DNA of 47,369 bases from Christensenella sp. UBA2853 (GTDB lineage: Bacteria > Bacillota > Clostridia > Christensenellales > Aristaeellaceae). Under the pieces are notes generated by a model. It did no database searches. It saw nothing but the letters and a program-made list of their open reading frames with translations, and was not told the origin of the DNA. The translations under genes were made by a program, and so were the position numbers. The stretch covers positions 1 through 47,369 of the forward strand of contig DEFL01000051.1 in the NCBI GenBank assembly GCA_002350845.1. Reading direction: 5' to 3'. Each line of letters opens with the position of its first letter. Position 1 is the stretch's first letter. Of this stretch, positions 25,492 to 34,430 are shown in pieces.

Positions 25492-25548
25492 AAACGAATC
25501 AACGAAAAAGAGACTGTTCAAATCTCTTTCTTCAACTAACCGGGATCA

Positions 25549-25577
25549 ACTATAACATACCATTTTTCATCTGTCAA
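25549..25577 (-). promoter_or_regulatory. Promoter of the GH2 gene
   Basis: On the minus strand TTGACA (25577-25572) and TATAGT (25554-25549) are 17 bp apart, directly after the LacI gene. The mRNA leader would be about 145 nt and includes both operators. Confidence 0.8.
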
Positions 25578-25623
25578 GCATGGTTTGTGTTTTCTGGGCA
25601 ATTTGTTCCCAGTCTGTCACACG

Positions 25624-26652
25624 TCAGCTTCTTCCCGGACATGCTGTCGATTCCCTGACCACAAGAGTACCCGGAATCATCACATTGACGCCGTTTTCGC
25701 CTGCATGCTCTCCCACTGCATAATCCACCAGCATCTTTCCGAAGAGTTCATAGTCGTACCCCACTGATGTCAGTTCCGGCGTCAGCAGGGTTGCGATTGA
25801 GGAATTATCAAAGCTGATCACAGAAATGTCACCGGGCACATTGATCTGCGCTTCCCGGAACCCCCGCAGAACACCTGCAGCCAGCACGTCATTGAGTGCG
25901 ATCACGGCTGTCGGGCGATGGGACAGCGCTGCCAGCCTGGCGGCCGCGTCCTTTCCGCCTCCGAGACGATAGGTATCACATTCAATCATCCATTCATCCC
26001 TGAACGGAAGTCCAAGCGCATCCAGCTTCTCGCGCAGCCTCTCCAGTTTCCACTTTGTACCTATATATTGCGTGCCTGCAAAGACAAAGCCGATTTCCCT
26101 GTGCCCAAGGGCCATCAGATGATCCACCGCCAGATCCATGCACTGCCGGTGGTCAATGCAGATCCCTGCCGTAAACGGGAATTCACTATAGGAAGCAATC
26201 ACAACACGGCACCTGGGGTCCGACACTTTCATGTCTTCCTCAACTTCCCTGCTCATTTCAGCCAGATCGACTCTCCCGCCGCACACAATGACAGCATCCA
26301 CGCGCTGTTCGATCAGTTTGGCAAATCCTTCGTTTTCCCGGACGGTGTCAGAGAATGTATTGAGCAGCATCATGGAATAGCCTCTTGCATAGGCTTCATT
26401 GCAGCAATAGGAGAACACGGTATTATAATAGGGATTCATGGCATCCGGAACGAGGATGCCGATTGTCCTGGACGAGGAAACAGTCAGACCTCTGGCCATC
26501 GCGTTGGGAACAAAATCATATTTTTCAATCAGCTGCCGCACCTTCTGGCGTTTTTCTTCGCTGACATTGGTAGAACCTGTGAGAATCCGGCTCACGGTCG
26601 CAGGAGAAACCCCGGCTTCCTTGGCAAGATCATAAATCGTCACATTTTTCAT
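25624..26652 (-). CDS. LacI-family transcriptional regulator
   Basis: The 342-residue protein has the LacI helix-turn-helix at its N-terminus (TIYDLAKEAGVSPATVSRIL, residues 5-24) and the hinge helix (VPNAMARGL, about 48-56). A periplasmic-binding-protein-like effector domain follows (SRTIGILVPDAMNPYY through GDISVISFDNSSIATLLTPELTSV). It should bind a palindrome centred on CG and release it on binding a sugar. The two TGAAACCGGTTTCA sites in front of the GH2 gene are the natural targets. It has its own promoter at 26714-26741 and no such operator in its leader. Confidence 0.93.
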   Translation of the reverse strand: MKNVTIYDLAKEAGVSPATVSRILTGSTNVSEEKRQKVRQLIEKYDFVPNAMARGLTVSSSRTIGILVPDAMNPYYNTVFSYCCNEAYARGYSMMLLNTFSDTVRENEGFAKLIEQRVDAVIVCGGRVDLAEMSREVEEDMKVSDPRCRVVIASYSEFPFTAGICIDHRQCMDLAVDHLMALGHREIGFVFAGTQYIGTKWKLERLREKLDALGLPFRDEWMIECDTYRLGGGKDAAARLAALSHRPTAVIALNDVLAAGVLRGFREAQINVPGDISVISFDNSSIATLLTPELTSVGYDYELFGKMLVDYAVGEHAGENGVNVMIPGTLVVRESTACPGRS

Positions 26653-26669
26653 GGCACTGCACCTGCTCG

Positions 26670-26691
26670 GCCCGGAAACAGCCTTCCGGGC
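26670..26691 (-). promoter_or_regulatory. Leader hairpin ahead of the LacI gene
   Basis: GCCCGGAA and TTCCGGGC form a perfect 8-bp stem with a 6-nt loop, ending about 17 nt before the start codon. No T-run follows. It could affect translation initiation; the start codon's ribosome binding site is weak. Confidence 0.35.
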
Positions 26692-26713
26692 AAAATTTCA
26701 TCTTCTCCTCAGC

Positions 26714-26741
26714 AGTATAGACGGACATTTTCCGCTGTCAA
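26714..26741 (-). promoter_or_regulatory. Promoter of the LacI regulator gene
   Basis: On the minus strand TTGACA (26741-26736) and TATACT (26719-26714) are 16 bp apart, about 60 nt before the start codon. Confidence 0.75.
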
Positions 26742-26891
26742 GTGGAGGCACTCTTCCTATTCGATCATGCACGCCTGTTCAAACCGGCCCGTGTCGGTTC
26801 CTGATTCAACATGTTTCCATCCGTTTTTTCATTATATTATACGGCTCCGTTCAGATGCTGAATCACCTCTGCGAAACGTGCGAAGTTGTGC

Positions 26892-26920
26892 TTGCTTTTT
26901 CCCACATGGCATGCTATAAT
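26892..26920 (+). promoter_or_regulatory. Promoter of rpsB-tsf
   Basis: TTGCTT (26892-26897), a 17-bp spacer and the perfect TATAAT (26915-26920) precede rpsB by about 100 nt. Between it and the LacI promoter (26742-26891) I see only AT-rich sequence. Confidence 0.75.
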
Positions 26921-26970
26921 CCCCATCCGAATACGCACCTTTTTTCCGCGGATGCTTGTGCCACGGACAG

Positions 26971-26986
26971 TGGCGGCTCACCGCCA
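26971..26986 (+). promoter_or_regulatory. Small hairpin in the rpsB leader
   Basis: TGGCGG, loop CTCA, CCGCCA. Some bacteria regulate rpsB through leader RNA bound by S2, but I cannot match this leader to a known class. It may simply be a local stem. Confidence 0.3.
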
Positions 26987-27022
26987 TGGAAGAAAGGGTG
27001 GAAAAACAAGGAGGAATTCCCT

Positions 27023-27757
<735 letters not shown>

Positions 27758-27787
27758 TCCAAACAACAACCGGAAAGGATGATTCAC

Positions 27788-28717
27788 ATGGCCGCTGTAA
27801 CAGCTGCAATGGTAAAAGAACTCCGCGAGCGCACCAATGCCGGCATGATGGACTGCAAAAAGGCTCTCCTCGCCGCTGATGGTGATATGGACAAGGCAAT
27901 TGACTGGCTCCGTGAAAAGGGACTGGCTCAGGCCGCCAAGAAGGCCAGCCGTGTTGCTGCTGAAGGCGTTGTCGCCCAGTATGTGACCCCCTGCGGATGC
28001 ACCGGTGTCATCGTGGAAGTCAACTGCGAGACCGACTTCGTTGCCAAGACCGACAACTTTGCTGCTTTCGCCAACAACGTTGCCAAGCACATCGCCAAGG
28101 CCAATCCTGCCGACGTGGATGAGCTGATGAACCAGAAGTTCGTTGACGACGAGACCAAGACCATCTCCGACCTCGTTTCCGAGGCTACCGTTGCTATCGG
28201 TGAGAAGATCTCCGTCCGCCGCTTTGCCCGTTTCCAGACCGAAGGCGTCGTTGCCACCTACATTCATATGGGCGGCAAGGTCGGCGTTCTGGTTGAAGTC
28301 GCCACCAGCGAAGAAGGCAAGAACAACGAAGACGTGAAGCAGTTTGCTCATGATCTGTGTCTGCAGATCGCTGCTGCCAAGCCCGAGGCTGTCCGCCGTG
28401 AAGAAGTGGACTCCGAAAAGCTTGAAAAGGAACGCGAGATTCAGCGCGCCAAGGCTCTTGAAGCCGGCAAGCCTGAAAAGATCGTTGACCGCATTGTTGA
28501 CGGCCAGATCGAAAAGTATTACAAGGAAGTCTGCCTGCTTGACCAGCAGTTCGTCAAGGATCCTGACAAGAGCATCAAGGGTCTCATGGCTGAGGTCAGC
28601 AAAGCCGCAGGCGCACCCCTCGACGTCGTGCGTTTTGTCCGCTTTGAAAGAGGCGAAGGCATCGAGAAGCGCAAGGATAACCTTGCTGCTGAAATCGCTG
28701 CTATGCAGAAGGCTTAA
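27788..28717 (+). CDS. tsf: Elongation factor Ts
   Basis: EF-Ts is the nucleotide exchange factor that regenerates EF-Tu-GTP. The 309-residue protein carries both signatures: LRERTNAGMMDCKKAL near residue 12 and VEVNCETDFVAK near 75. AAAGGA at 27773-27778 fits a start at 27788 (MAAVTAAM) rather than the ATG at 27779. The gene follows rpsB by 30 nt and is closed by a terminator that separates it from pyrH. Codon choice is strongly biased, as expected for a highly expressed gene. Confidence 0.98.
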   Translation: MAAVTAAMVKELRERTNAGMMDCKKALLAADGDMDKAIDWLREKGLAQAAKKASRVAAEGVVAQYVTPCGCTGVIVEVNCETDFVAKTDNFAAFANNVAKHIAKANPADVDELMNQKFVDDETKTISDLVSEATVAIGEKISVRRFARFQTEGVVATYIHMGGKVGVLVEVATSEEGKNNEDVKQFAHDLCLQIAAAKPEAVRREEVDSEKLEKEREIQRAKALEAGKPEKIVDRIVDGQIEKYYKEVCLLDQQFVKDPDKSIKGLMAEVSKAAGAPLDVVRFVRFERGEGIEKRKDNLAAEIAAMQKA

Positions 28718-28730
28718 TCAAGCGAACTTC

Positions 28731-28764
28731 GGGGACTGTATGTATGTGCAGTCCCCGTTTTTTT
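28731..28764 (+). terminator. Intrinsic terminator between tsf and pyrH
   Basis: GGGGACTG and CAGTCCCC form an 8-bp stem with a 10-nt loop, followed by G and seven T residues. No strong promoter is visible between it and pyrH, so partial read-through probably sets pyrH expression. Confidence 0.85.
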
Positions 28765-28786
28765 AGAAAAAAATCGGAGGGATACC

Positions 28787-29497
28787 ATGTCAGTTTACAA
28801 ACGTGTCATGCTCAAGCTGTCGGGAGAAGCACTCAAGTCCGGGAACGACCTTTTCGATTTTGCCAAAATCCAGCAGATGGCCGGCATTATCCGGGACATG
28901 CATGAAGTTACGCCTGAAATCGGCATTGTGATCGGCGCAGGCAATATCTGGCGCGGACGTCAGGGCCCGAGCGCCAACATGGACGCTGTCACAGCCGACC
29001 AGATGGGCATGCTGGGCACGGTGATCAACTGCCTGTGTGTCGCCGATGCGCTCCGTCAGGTCGGTCTCGACGCGGTGGTCATGAGCGCCGTGGATATGAA
29101 CCGTTTCTGTGAACCTTTCAATACCATGACCGCACGGAAGTATCTGAAGGAAGGCCGCGTCGTCCTCTTTGCCGCCGGCTCCGGCAATCCCTTCTTCTCC
29201 ACCGACACCGCTGTCGCCCTGCGCGCCATTGAGATGCAGGTGGATGCCATTCTGATGGCCAAAAACATCGACGGCGTCTATACCGCCGATCCCATGAAGG
29301 ATCCGAATGCCAAACTCATCCGGGACATCACCTATCGTGATGCACTCGATCAGAACCTGAAAGTCATGGATGCCGCTGCCTTCCAACTCTGCCTTGACAA
29401 TAAGGTGCCGGTCGTGCGCGTGTTCGGACTGGATGATCCCAGAAATCTCGTCCGTGTCCTTGAGGGAGATCCCATGGGAACGGTTGTTCATCCCTGA
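28787..29497 (+). CDS. pyrH: Uridylate kinase (UMP kinase)
   Basis: PyrH phosphorylates UMP to UDP with ATP and is a homohexamer regulated by GTP and UTP. The 236-residue protein has KRVMLKLSGEAL at the start, GIVIGAGNIWRG (about 44-55), DAVTADQMGMLGTVINCL and a C-terminal DDPRNLVRVLEGDPMGTVV, all typical. CGGAGGG lies upstream of the ATG. The pyrH-frr-uppS order is normal for this phylum. Confidence 0.98.
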   Translation: MSVYKRVMLKLSGEALKSGNDLFDFAKIQQMAGIIRDMHEVTPEIGIVIGAGNIWRGRQGPSANMDAVTADQMGMLGTVINCLCVADALRQVGLDAVVMSAVDMNRFCEPFNTMTARKYLKEGRVVLFAAGSGNPFFSTDTAVALRAIEMQVDAILMAKNIDGVYTADPMKDPNAKLIRDITYRDALDQNLKVMDAAAFQLCLDNKVPVVRVFGLDDPRNLVRVLEGDPMGTVVHP

Positions 29498-29527
29498 CGA
29501 CTCTGTTTCGGGCAGTGACTGAACTAC

Positions 29528-29556
29528 TTGCCATCTGATGGAAAAAACGGTACAAT
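29528..29556 (+). promoter_or_regulatory. Promoter ahead of frr
   Basis: TTGCCA (29528-29533) and TACAAT (29551-29556) are 17 bp apart, 58 nt before the frr start. It may drive the frr-to-polC block. Confidence 0.65.
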
Positions 29557-29614
29557 ATCCTCACATTTGAAATTTGCCGGCATCGCCGGATAAAACCGAA
29601 GGAGGGCAAAGCCT

Positions 29615-30175
29615 ATGACTGTCAACGAAATTATGAATCAGGCCAAGGAGAAGATGGGCAAATCCCGTGAAGTCTATCAGCGCGAGATGATTGCGCTGCG
29701 CGCAGGTCGCGCCAATCCCCAGATGCTTGACCGCATCATGGTCGATTACTATGGAACCCCCACGCCGATTCCTCAGGTCGGCGGCGTTTCCTCTCCGGAA
29801 GCACGTCTGCTGCTCATCAATCCCTGGGAAGCAAAAATGATTCCCGCCATTGAGAAGGCCATCCAGAAGAGCGATCTGGGCATCAATCCCCAGAATGACG
29901 GCAAAGTCATTCGTCTGGTCTTCCCGCCCACGAACGAAGAGCGCCGCAAGGACCTGACCAAGGTGGCCCGCAAGGGTGCAGAAGACACCAAGGTGGCCAT
30001 TCGTTCCATCCGCCGCGATGCCATTGAGCAGTTCAAGAAGCTGAAGAAGAATTCTGAGATCACCGAAGATGACGAGCGCAAGGCTGAAGAAGATATTCAG
30101 AAGCTGACCGACAAGGCCATCAAGGAAGTCGACGAAGTCTGCGCTGCAAAAGAGAAGGAGATCATGGAAGTCTGA
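29615..30175 (+). CDS. frr: Ribosome recycling factor
   Basis: RRF works with EF-G to split the post-termination ribosome. The 186-residue length and the motifs RAGRANPQMLDRIMVDYYGTP-type (about residues 31-50), INPWEAKMIPAIEKAI and the charged KLKKNSEITEDDERKAEEDI helix are diagnostic. The stop codon TGA overlaps the ATG of a small gene by one base (ATG at 30175), so the two are coupled. Confidence 0.98.
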   Translation: MTVNEIMNQAKEKMGKSREVYQREMIALRAGRANPQMLDRIMVDYYGTPTPIPQVGGVSSPEARLLLINPWEAKMIPAIEKAIQKSDLGINPQNDGKVIRLVFPPTNEERRKDLTKVARKGAEDTKVAIRSIRRDAIEQFKKLKKNSEITEDDERKAEEDIQKLTDKAIKEVDEVCAAKEKEIMEV

Positions 30176-30399
30176 TGTCCTTTGATTTCTCATCACTGCT
30201 GGGACTTCCTTTGTCCATGGCTGAAGCCCGCCTCCATGAAGCCGGCCTGACGCTCCCCGTCACAGTCACTTCAGATCCGCATGGACGTGAAGCCGGAACG
30301 CTTCGCGTTGTTCGTGCGGACAGGAACGGTATTGTTTCTGCAGCTTTTCTGGACGGGATGCCCATGAAGAATGCCTCTGAATGCGCAGGTTCCCGCTGA
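30175..30399 (+). CDS. Small PASTA-like protein
   Basis: The 74-residue product overlaps the frr stop codon (TGATG), which supports translation. Its sequence GLPLSMAEARLHEAGLTL resembles the start of a PASTA repeat (domain of penicillin-binding proteins and Ser/Thr kinases that senses peptidoglycan), but there is no signal peptide or membrane segment, so it would be cytoplasmic. The match is weak and a function cannot be assigned. A terminator-like hairpin overlaps its last codons, separating it from uppS. Confidence 0.6.
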   Translation: MSFDFSSLLGLPLSMAEARLHEAGLTLPVTVTSDPHGREAGTLRVVRADRNGIVSAAFLDGMPMKNASECAGSR

Positions 30400-30416
30400 G
30401 GGACCTGTGCATTTTT
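30382..30416 (+). terminator. Terminator-like hairpin between the small gene and uppS
   Basis: TGCGCAGGTTCCC and GGGACCTGTGCA pair over 12 positions with one bulge around the loop GCTGA, followed by TTTTT. The small gene's stop codon lies in the loop, so translation to the end would disrupt the stem. This invites a translation-coupled attenuation role. Confidence 0.6.
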
Positions 30417-30444
30417 CACTCGCGACTGAAAGCAGGAGATCATC

Positions 30445-31245
30445 ATGTTCAAGGATACAGTCAAGAAGTTTTTCGCGCCGAAGGAGAAAGAGCGCTTTAT
30501 TCCATCAAAGAAAAGCACAGCCGGTATGAGCGCCAGGGATTTCAAGCGTCTCCCCCAGCACGTCGCCATCATCATGGACGGCAATGGGCGCTGGGCCAAG
30601 CGGCACCGTCTTTCCGTCTCCAGGGGCCATCGCCAGGGCACAGAGAATCTGCGCGAAATCATCCGGCATACGGATGACCTGGGCATCCACGCCCTCTCGC
30701 TGTATGCCTTTTCCACGGAGAACTGGTCCAGACCGCAGGAAGAAGTCGACGCCCTCATGCAGCTGATCCTCGATTTCTTTGCCTCTGAGATCGATGAACT
30801 TGATGCCAAGAATGTGCATATCCTCATTCTCGGCGACAAGTCCCGCCTTCCTGAAAAGCAGCGCCTGACCCTGATCGAGGCGGAGGAGCGGACCGCTGGA
30901 AACACCGGACTGCATCTGAATATTGCCATCAATTACGGCGGACGGGATGAAATCGCCCGGGCCGCGCGTGAACTTGCTGACCAGGTGGCCGGCGGAATGC
31001 TCGATCCTGCGCTGATCAATGAGCAGATGATCGCCGATCATCTCTACACCCGCGGTCAGCCGGATGTGGATCTGCTCATCCGCACAAGCGGTGAAATGCG
31101 TCTGAGCAATTTCCTGCTCTTCCAGTGTGCGTATGCCGAGTTCGTCTTCCCGAAAACGCTCTGGCCGGATTTCTCCGTCAGGGACTATGATGAGACGCTG
31201 CTGGATTTCGGCGGGCGTGAACGCAGGTTCGGCAAGCGCCTGTAA
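30445..31245 (+). CDS. uppS: Isoprenyl transferase (undecaprenyl diphosphate synthase)
   Basis: UppS condenses IPP units onto FPP to make the C55 carrier for peptidoglycan. The 266-residue protein has the signature HVAIIMDGNGRWAK (Asp/Asn of the active site, about residue 41-48), LYAFSTENWSRP and LLIRTSGEMRLSNFLLFQ. About 35 basic residues precede the catalytic core. An AGGAG site lies 8 nt upstream. It heads the envelope/isoprenoid run uppS-cdsA-dxr-rseP-ispG. Confidence 0.96.
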   Translation: MFKDTVKKFFAPKEKERFIPSKKSTAGMSARDFKRLPQHVAIIMDGNGRWAKRHRLSVSRGHRQGTENLREIIRHTDDLGIHALSLYAFSTENWSRPQEEVDALMQLILDFFASEIDELDAKNVHILILGDKSRLPEKQRLTLIEAEERTAGNTGLHLNIAINYGGRDEIARAARELADQVAGGMLDPALINEQMIADHLYTRGQPDVDLLIRTSGEMRLSNFLLFQCAYAEFVFPKTLWPDFSVRDYDETLLDFGGRERRFGKRL

Positions 31246-31309
31246 ATCATACTGAGTTCATGTACGGAGACTATGCTCTCTTTACCATTTCACAGAAGGG
31301 GTGACTGCC

Positions 31310-32128
31310 ATGGTTCAGCGTCTGATTACGGCCTCCTTTATGGTCGTCTTCGGTGTCCTTGTGCTTTATTTTGGCGGAACCGTGTTCGCTGTCGGGGCGA
31401 TGCTCTGCTTTATTGTCGCACTCCGGGAGGAATACCATGCACTTTCCGTTGCCGGACACCGGCCGATTGCTTGGCCTACCTGGGTCGCCATGATCATCTG
31501 CATTCCCATGGCCGCGATCCTCAAGCGTCCGGTGTTTTCGCCGATCCTTATGGTCACCTGTCTTCTGACCATCGCGCTGGTCATTTTCCGCAAGGATCCG
31601 CATCTCGAAGACGGTCTGATGAGCCTGGTTCCCCTCTTCTCTGTGCTGCTCCCCGGATTGTGCATTGTATCGCTTTCCCACATCCAGCCCCTCTCTGTGC
31701 AGCGCACACTCATCGCTCTGCTCATTGTTGTCCCTGTTCTGGGTGATACCTTTGCCTACTTTGTCGGCAGCCATTTCGGCGGTCCGAAGCTCTGTCCGGC
31801 TGTCAGTCCGAATAAAACCATTTCAGGTGCAGTCGGCGGCCTCATCGGGTCGGTTGCCGGAGCGATGATTGTCTGGCTTCTGGCCTTCCTGATCTGCGCA
31901 CCGACGACCCAGCCGCATCTTCCCGCCTGGTGGGTCTGCCTGCTCATCGGCCTGTTCGGCGGCATCGCTTCCCAGCTCGGCGATCTGTTCGCCTCACTGA
32001 TCAAGCGGCACTGCAATATCAAGGATTTCTCCAATCTCTTCCCCGGACACGGCGGCATGATGGACCGGCTGGACTCACTGCTGTTCATGGCCATTGTCAT
32101 CTATGTCTACCTCTCCATCCGCGGCTGA
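31310..32128 (+). CDS. cdsA: Phosphatidate cytidylyltransferase
   Basis: CdsA makes CDP-diacylglycerol from phosphatidate and CTP, the branch point of membrane phospholipid synthesis. The 272-residue polytopic protein (about 7-8 helices) ends with the family signature KDFSNLFPGHGGMMDRLDSLL. VPVLGDTFAYFVGSHFG (about residues 144-160) is also typical. The ATG at 31310 is chosen over the GTG at 31301 because AGAAGGGG is correctly spaced only for the ATG. Confidence 0.96.
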   Translation: MVQRLITASFMVVFGVLVLYFGGTVFAVGAMLCFIVALREEYHALSVAGHRPIAWPTWVAMIICIPMAAILKRPVFSPILMVTCLLTIALVIFRKDPHLEDGLMSLVPLFSVLLPGLCIVSLSHIQPLSVQRTLIALLIVVPVLGDTFAYFVGSHFGGPKLCPAVSPNKTISGAVGGLIGSVAGAMIVWLLAFLICAPTTQPHLPAWWVCLLIGLFGGIASQLGDLFASLIKRHCNIKDFSNLFPGHGGMMDRLDSLLFMAIVIYVYLSIRG

Positions 32129-32158
32129 GCGCTTTTAACAGACAAAGAGGGATTCTCT

Positions 32159-33310
32159 ATGAAACGCATTTCCATTCTCGGTTCCACAGGCTCCATCGGC
32201 ACCCAGGCGCTGGATCTGGTCCGTCAGCATCCGGACCTGTATGAGGTGTCCGCACTGACTGCCTACTCTCATGCCGAGCAGCTCTTTGAACAGGTTCGCA
32301 CGTTCCGGCCAAAGATGGCCGGTCTGGTTCAGCCCATCCCGCGCTCTGAAATTCCTTCCGATCTCTCCTTCTGCCGTTTTGAAATGGGCACGGAAGCCCT
32401 TCACATTGCGGCAGCGGAAGTCGAGGCAGACCAGGTCCTGGTCTCCATTGTCGGCATTGCCGGCCTTCAGAGTGTCATGGATGCGATTCATGCAGGACGC
32501 CAGGTGCTGCTGGCCAACAAGGAAGCCCTGGTCACCGGCGGTCATCTGGTCATGGATGCCGCGCGGGAGTCCGGACACATGCTGCTGCCCGTCGATTCAG
32601 AGCACAGTGCCATTTTCCAGTGCCTGCAGGGTGCAGGCGGGAACACGCCCGTCCGGATTCTGCTCACTGCGTCAGGCGGTCCTTTCCGCACCTGGACGCG
32701 TGAAAAAATCGAGCAGGCCACGGTCGCAGAAGCCCTCCACCATCCCAACTGGAGCATGGGCGCCAAGATCACCATTGACTCGGCCAGCATGTTCAATAAA
32801 GCGCTTGAAATCATTGAAGCCCACTGGCTGTTTGATATGCCGCATGAACAGATCCAGGTGGTTGTGCATCCCCAGTCCGTCATTCATTCGGCCGTTGAAT
32901 TCCGGGATGGGGCAGTCATCGCCCAGCTCGGCGTGCCGGACATGCGCGTCCCGATCGCCTATGCCATGGCCTATCCGAAGCGGATTGAAACCGGCACACA
33001 GCCGCTGGACCTCTTTTCTCTCCATGACCTGACCTTTGAAAAAGGCGATCCCGTGCGCTTCCCGGCCCTGCGCATTGCCGGGGAATGCCTGGATGCGGGC
33101 GGTGCTGCCTGCACGGTACTCAATGGAGCCAATGAGATCGCCAACAGCGCCTTCCGGGAAGGCCGCATCCCCTTCGGCGGCATCACCCGCACAGTCGAAG
33201 AAACGCTTTCCTCCCTCGGAACGCTCCCTGCCGATACGCTTCCGGATATTTTTGAAGCCGATCGGCTTGCCCGGGTCCGGGCCACGGAAATCATCGCGAA
33301 AGGATTCTGA
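32159..33310 (+). CDS. dxr: 1-deoxy-D-xylulose 5-phosphate reductoisomerase
   Basis: Dxr (IspC) catalyses the NADPH-dependent conversion of DXP to MEP, the second step of the non-mevalonate isoprenoid pathway. The 383-residue protein has the nucleotide motif ILGSTGSIGTQ, LLANKEALVTGG (about 118-130), PVDSEHSAIFQCL (about 145-157), GPFRTW and HPQSVIHSAVEF. The ispG gene lies two genes downstream, matching the pathway. Confidence 0.98.
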   Translation: MKRISILGSTGSIGTQALDLVRQHPDLYEVSALTAYSHAEQLFEQVRTFRPKMAGLVQPIPRSEIPSDLSFCRFEMGTEALHIAAAEVEADQVLVSIVGIAGLQSVMDAIHAGRQVLLANKEALVTGGHLVMDAARESGHMLLPVDSEHSAIFQCLQGAGGNTPVRILLTASGGPFRTWTREKIEQATVAEALHHPNWSMGAKITIDSASMFNKALEIIEAHWLFDMPHEQIQVVVHPQSVIHSAVEFRDGAVIAQLGVPDMRVPIAYAMAYPKRIETGTQPLDLFSLHDLTFEKGDPVRFPALRIAGECLDAGGAACTVLNGANEIANSAFREGRIPFGGITRTVEETLSSLGTLPADTLPDIFEADRLARVRATEIIAKGF

Positions 33311-33311
33311 T

Positions 33312-34403
33312 ATGCTCTCTATTCTCGCTGCCATCCTTCTGCTGGGTATTCTCATTACCATGCATGAGCTTGGCCATTTTCTTGCAGCGCGCGCCTGCGG
33401 CATTGCGGTGCGCGAGTATTCCATCGGCTTTGGTCCGCAGCTGTTTCACCGGACTGCCAAAAGCGGAACGGAGTTTTCCATCCGCGTGATTCCCATGGGC
33501 GGCTACTGTGCATTCTACGGTGAGGACACAACAGATGAACAGTCGCTTGCCGATCCGCGTGCCTTTGCCAAGCAGGCGGTCTGGAAGCGCATGATTACGG
33601 TCCTGATGGGACCCGGCATGAATTTTCTTCTGGCCTTTGCCGTGCTCTTCTTCTACATCTGGATCGGCGGCACCGCTTCCACGGTGCCCGTGATCGCCTC
33701 CGTTGAAGAAGGCAGCCCTGCCATGGCGGCCGGACTGACTGCCGGTGATCAGGTCATCGAAATCGACGGCGTCAATCTGGTGGACACCTCACTTGAGACC
33801 TTTACAGAGGCTATTTCCGGCTATCAGGAAGGCAGCAGTCCCCTGCAGCTCTCCGTGATCCGGGGCAGCGAAAACCTGCAGCTGTCTCTGACGCCCTTCT
33901 ATGATGAGGAGCTCGACCGCTATCGGTTCGGCATTTCGGTGAGCACATCTACGCGCACGACCGTCGGTGCTGACGGCAGAGTGCACGTGATCACCCGTCC
34001 CGCCACACTCGTTCAGGCTGCTTCCATCGCATGGAACAACTGCACATATGCAGGCACGGCTATGGTCACCGCGCTCAAAAATCTTGTCACCCGCGGGGAA
34101 GGCCTCGACCAGACCAGCGGTCCGGTCGGCATTGTCAGCATGGTCAGCTCCGAAGTCCGCACCGGCGGCATGGATGCTTTTATCAATCTTCTGATCCTGA
34201 TCTCCATCAATCTGGGCATCATGAACCTGCTCCCCATTCCCGGACTGGATGGTTCCCGCTTCCTGTTCCAGGTGCTCGAAGTCATCCGGCGCAAGCCGAT
34301 CCCGCCCGAAAAGGAAGCGGTTGTGCACCTGGCCGGTTTCGTACTTCTCTTCAGCCTGATGATTTTCTTTACCTACCGTGATATCATGAATCTGATCCGT
34401 TAA
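33312..34403 (+). CDS. rseP: Site-2 intramembrane metalloprotease RseP/RasP
   Basis: RseP-type proteases cut anti-sigma factors, signal-peptide remnants or division proteins within the membrane. The 363-residue protein has the zinc site MHELGHF (His18, Glu19, His22) in its first helix, a central PDZ domain (about residues 125-210, AAGLTAGDQVIEIDGV) and the C-terminal LLPIPGLDGSRF motif that supplies the third ligand. The ATG at 33312 lies one base after the dxr stop region. Longer upstream frames belong to the dxr shadow. Confidence 0.96.
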   Translation: MLSILAAILLLGILITMHELGHFLAARACGIAVREYSIGFGPQLFHRTAKSGTEFSIRVIPMGGYCAFYGEDTTDEQSLADPRAFAKQAVWKRMITVLMGPGMNFLLAFAVLFFYIWIGGTASTVPVIASVEEGSPAMAAGLTAGDQVIEIDGVNLVDTSLETFTEAISGYQEGSSPLQLSVIRGSENLQLSLTPFYDEELDRYRFGISVSTSTRTTVGADGRVHVITRPATLVQAASIAWNNCTYAGTAMVTALKNLVTRGEGLDQTSGPVGIVSMVSSEVRTGGMDAFINLLILISINLGIMNLLPIPGLDGSRFLFQVLEVIRRKPIPPEKEAVVHLAGFVLLFSLMIFFTYRDIMNLIR

Positions 34404-34430
34404 CCCTGCTGATGCTGTCTGGAGGCAATT

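Noticed and set aside
26651..27022. N-terminal extension of rpsB
   Set aside because: The frame is open, but the S2 family start, the AAGGAGG site and the promoter at 26892-26920 all point to 27023.
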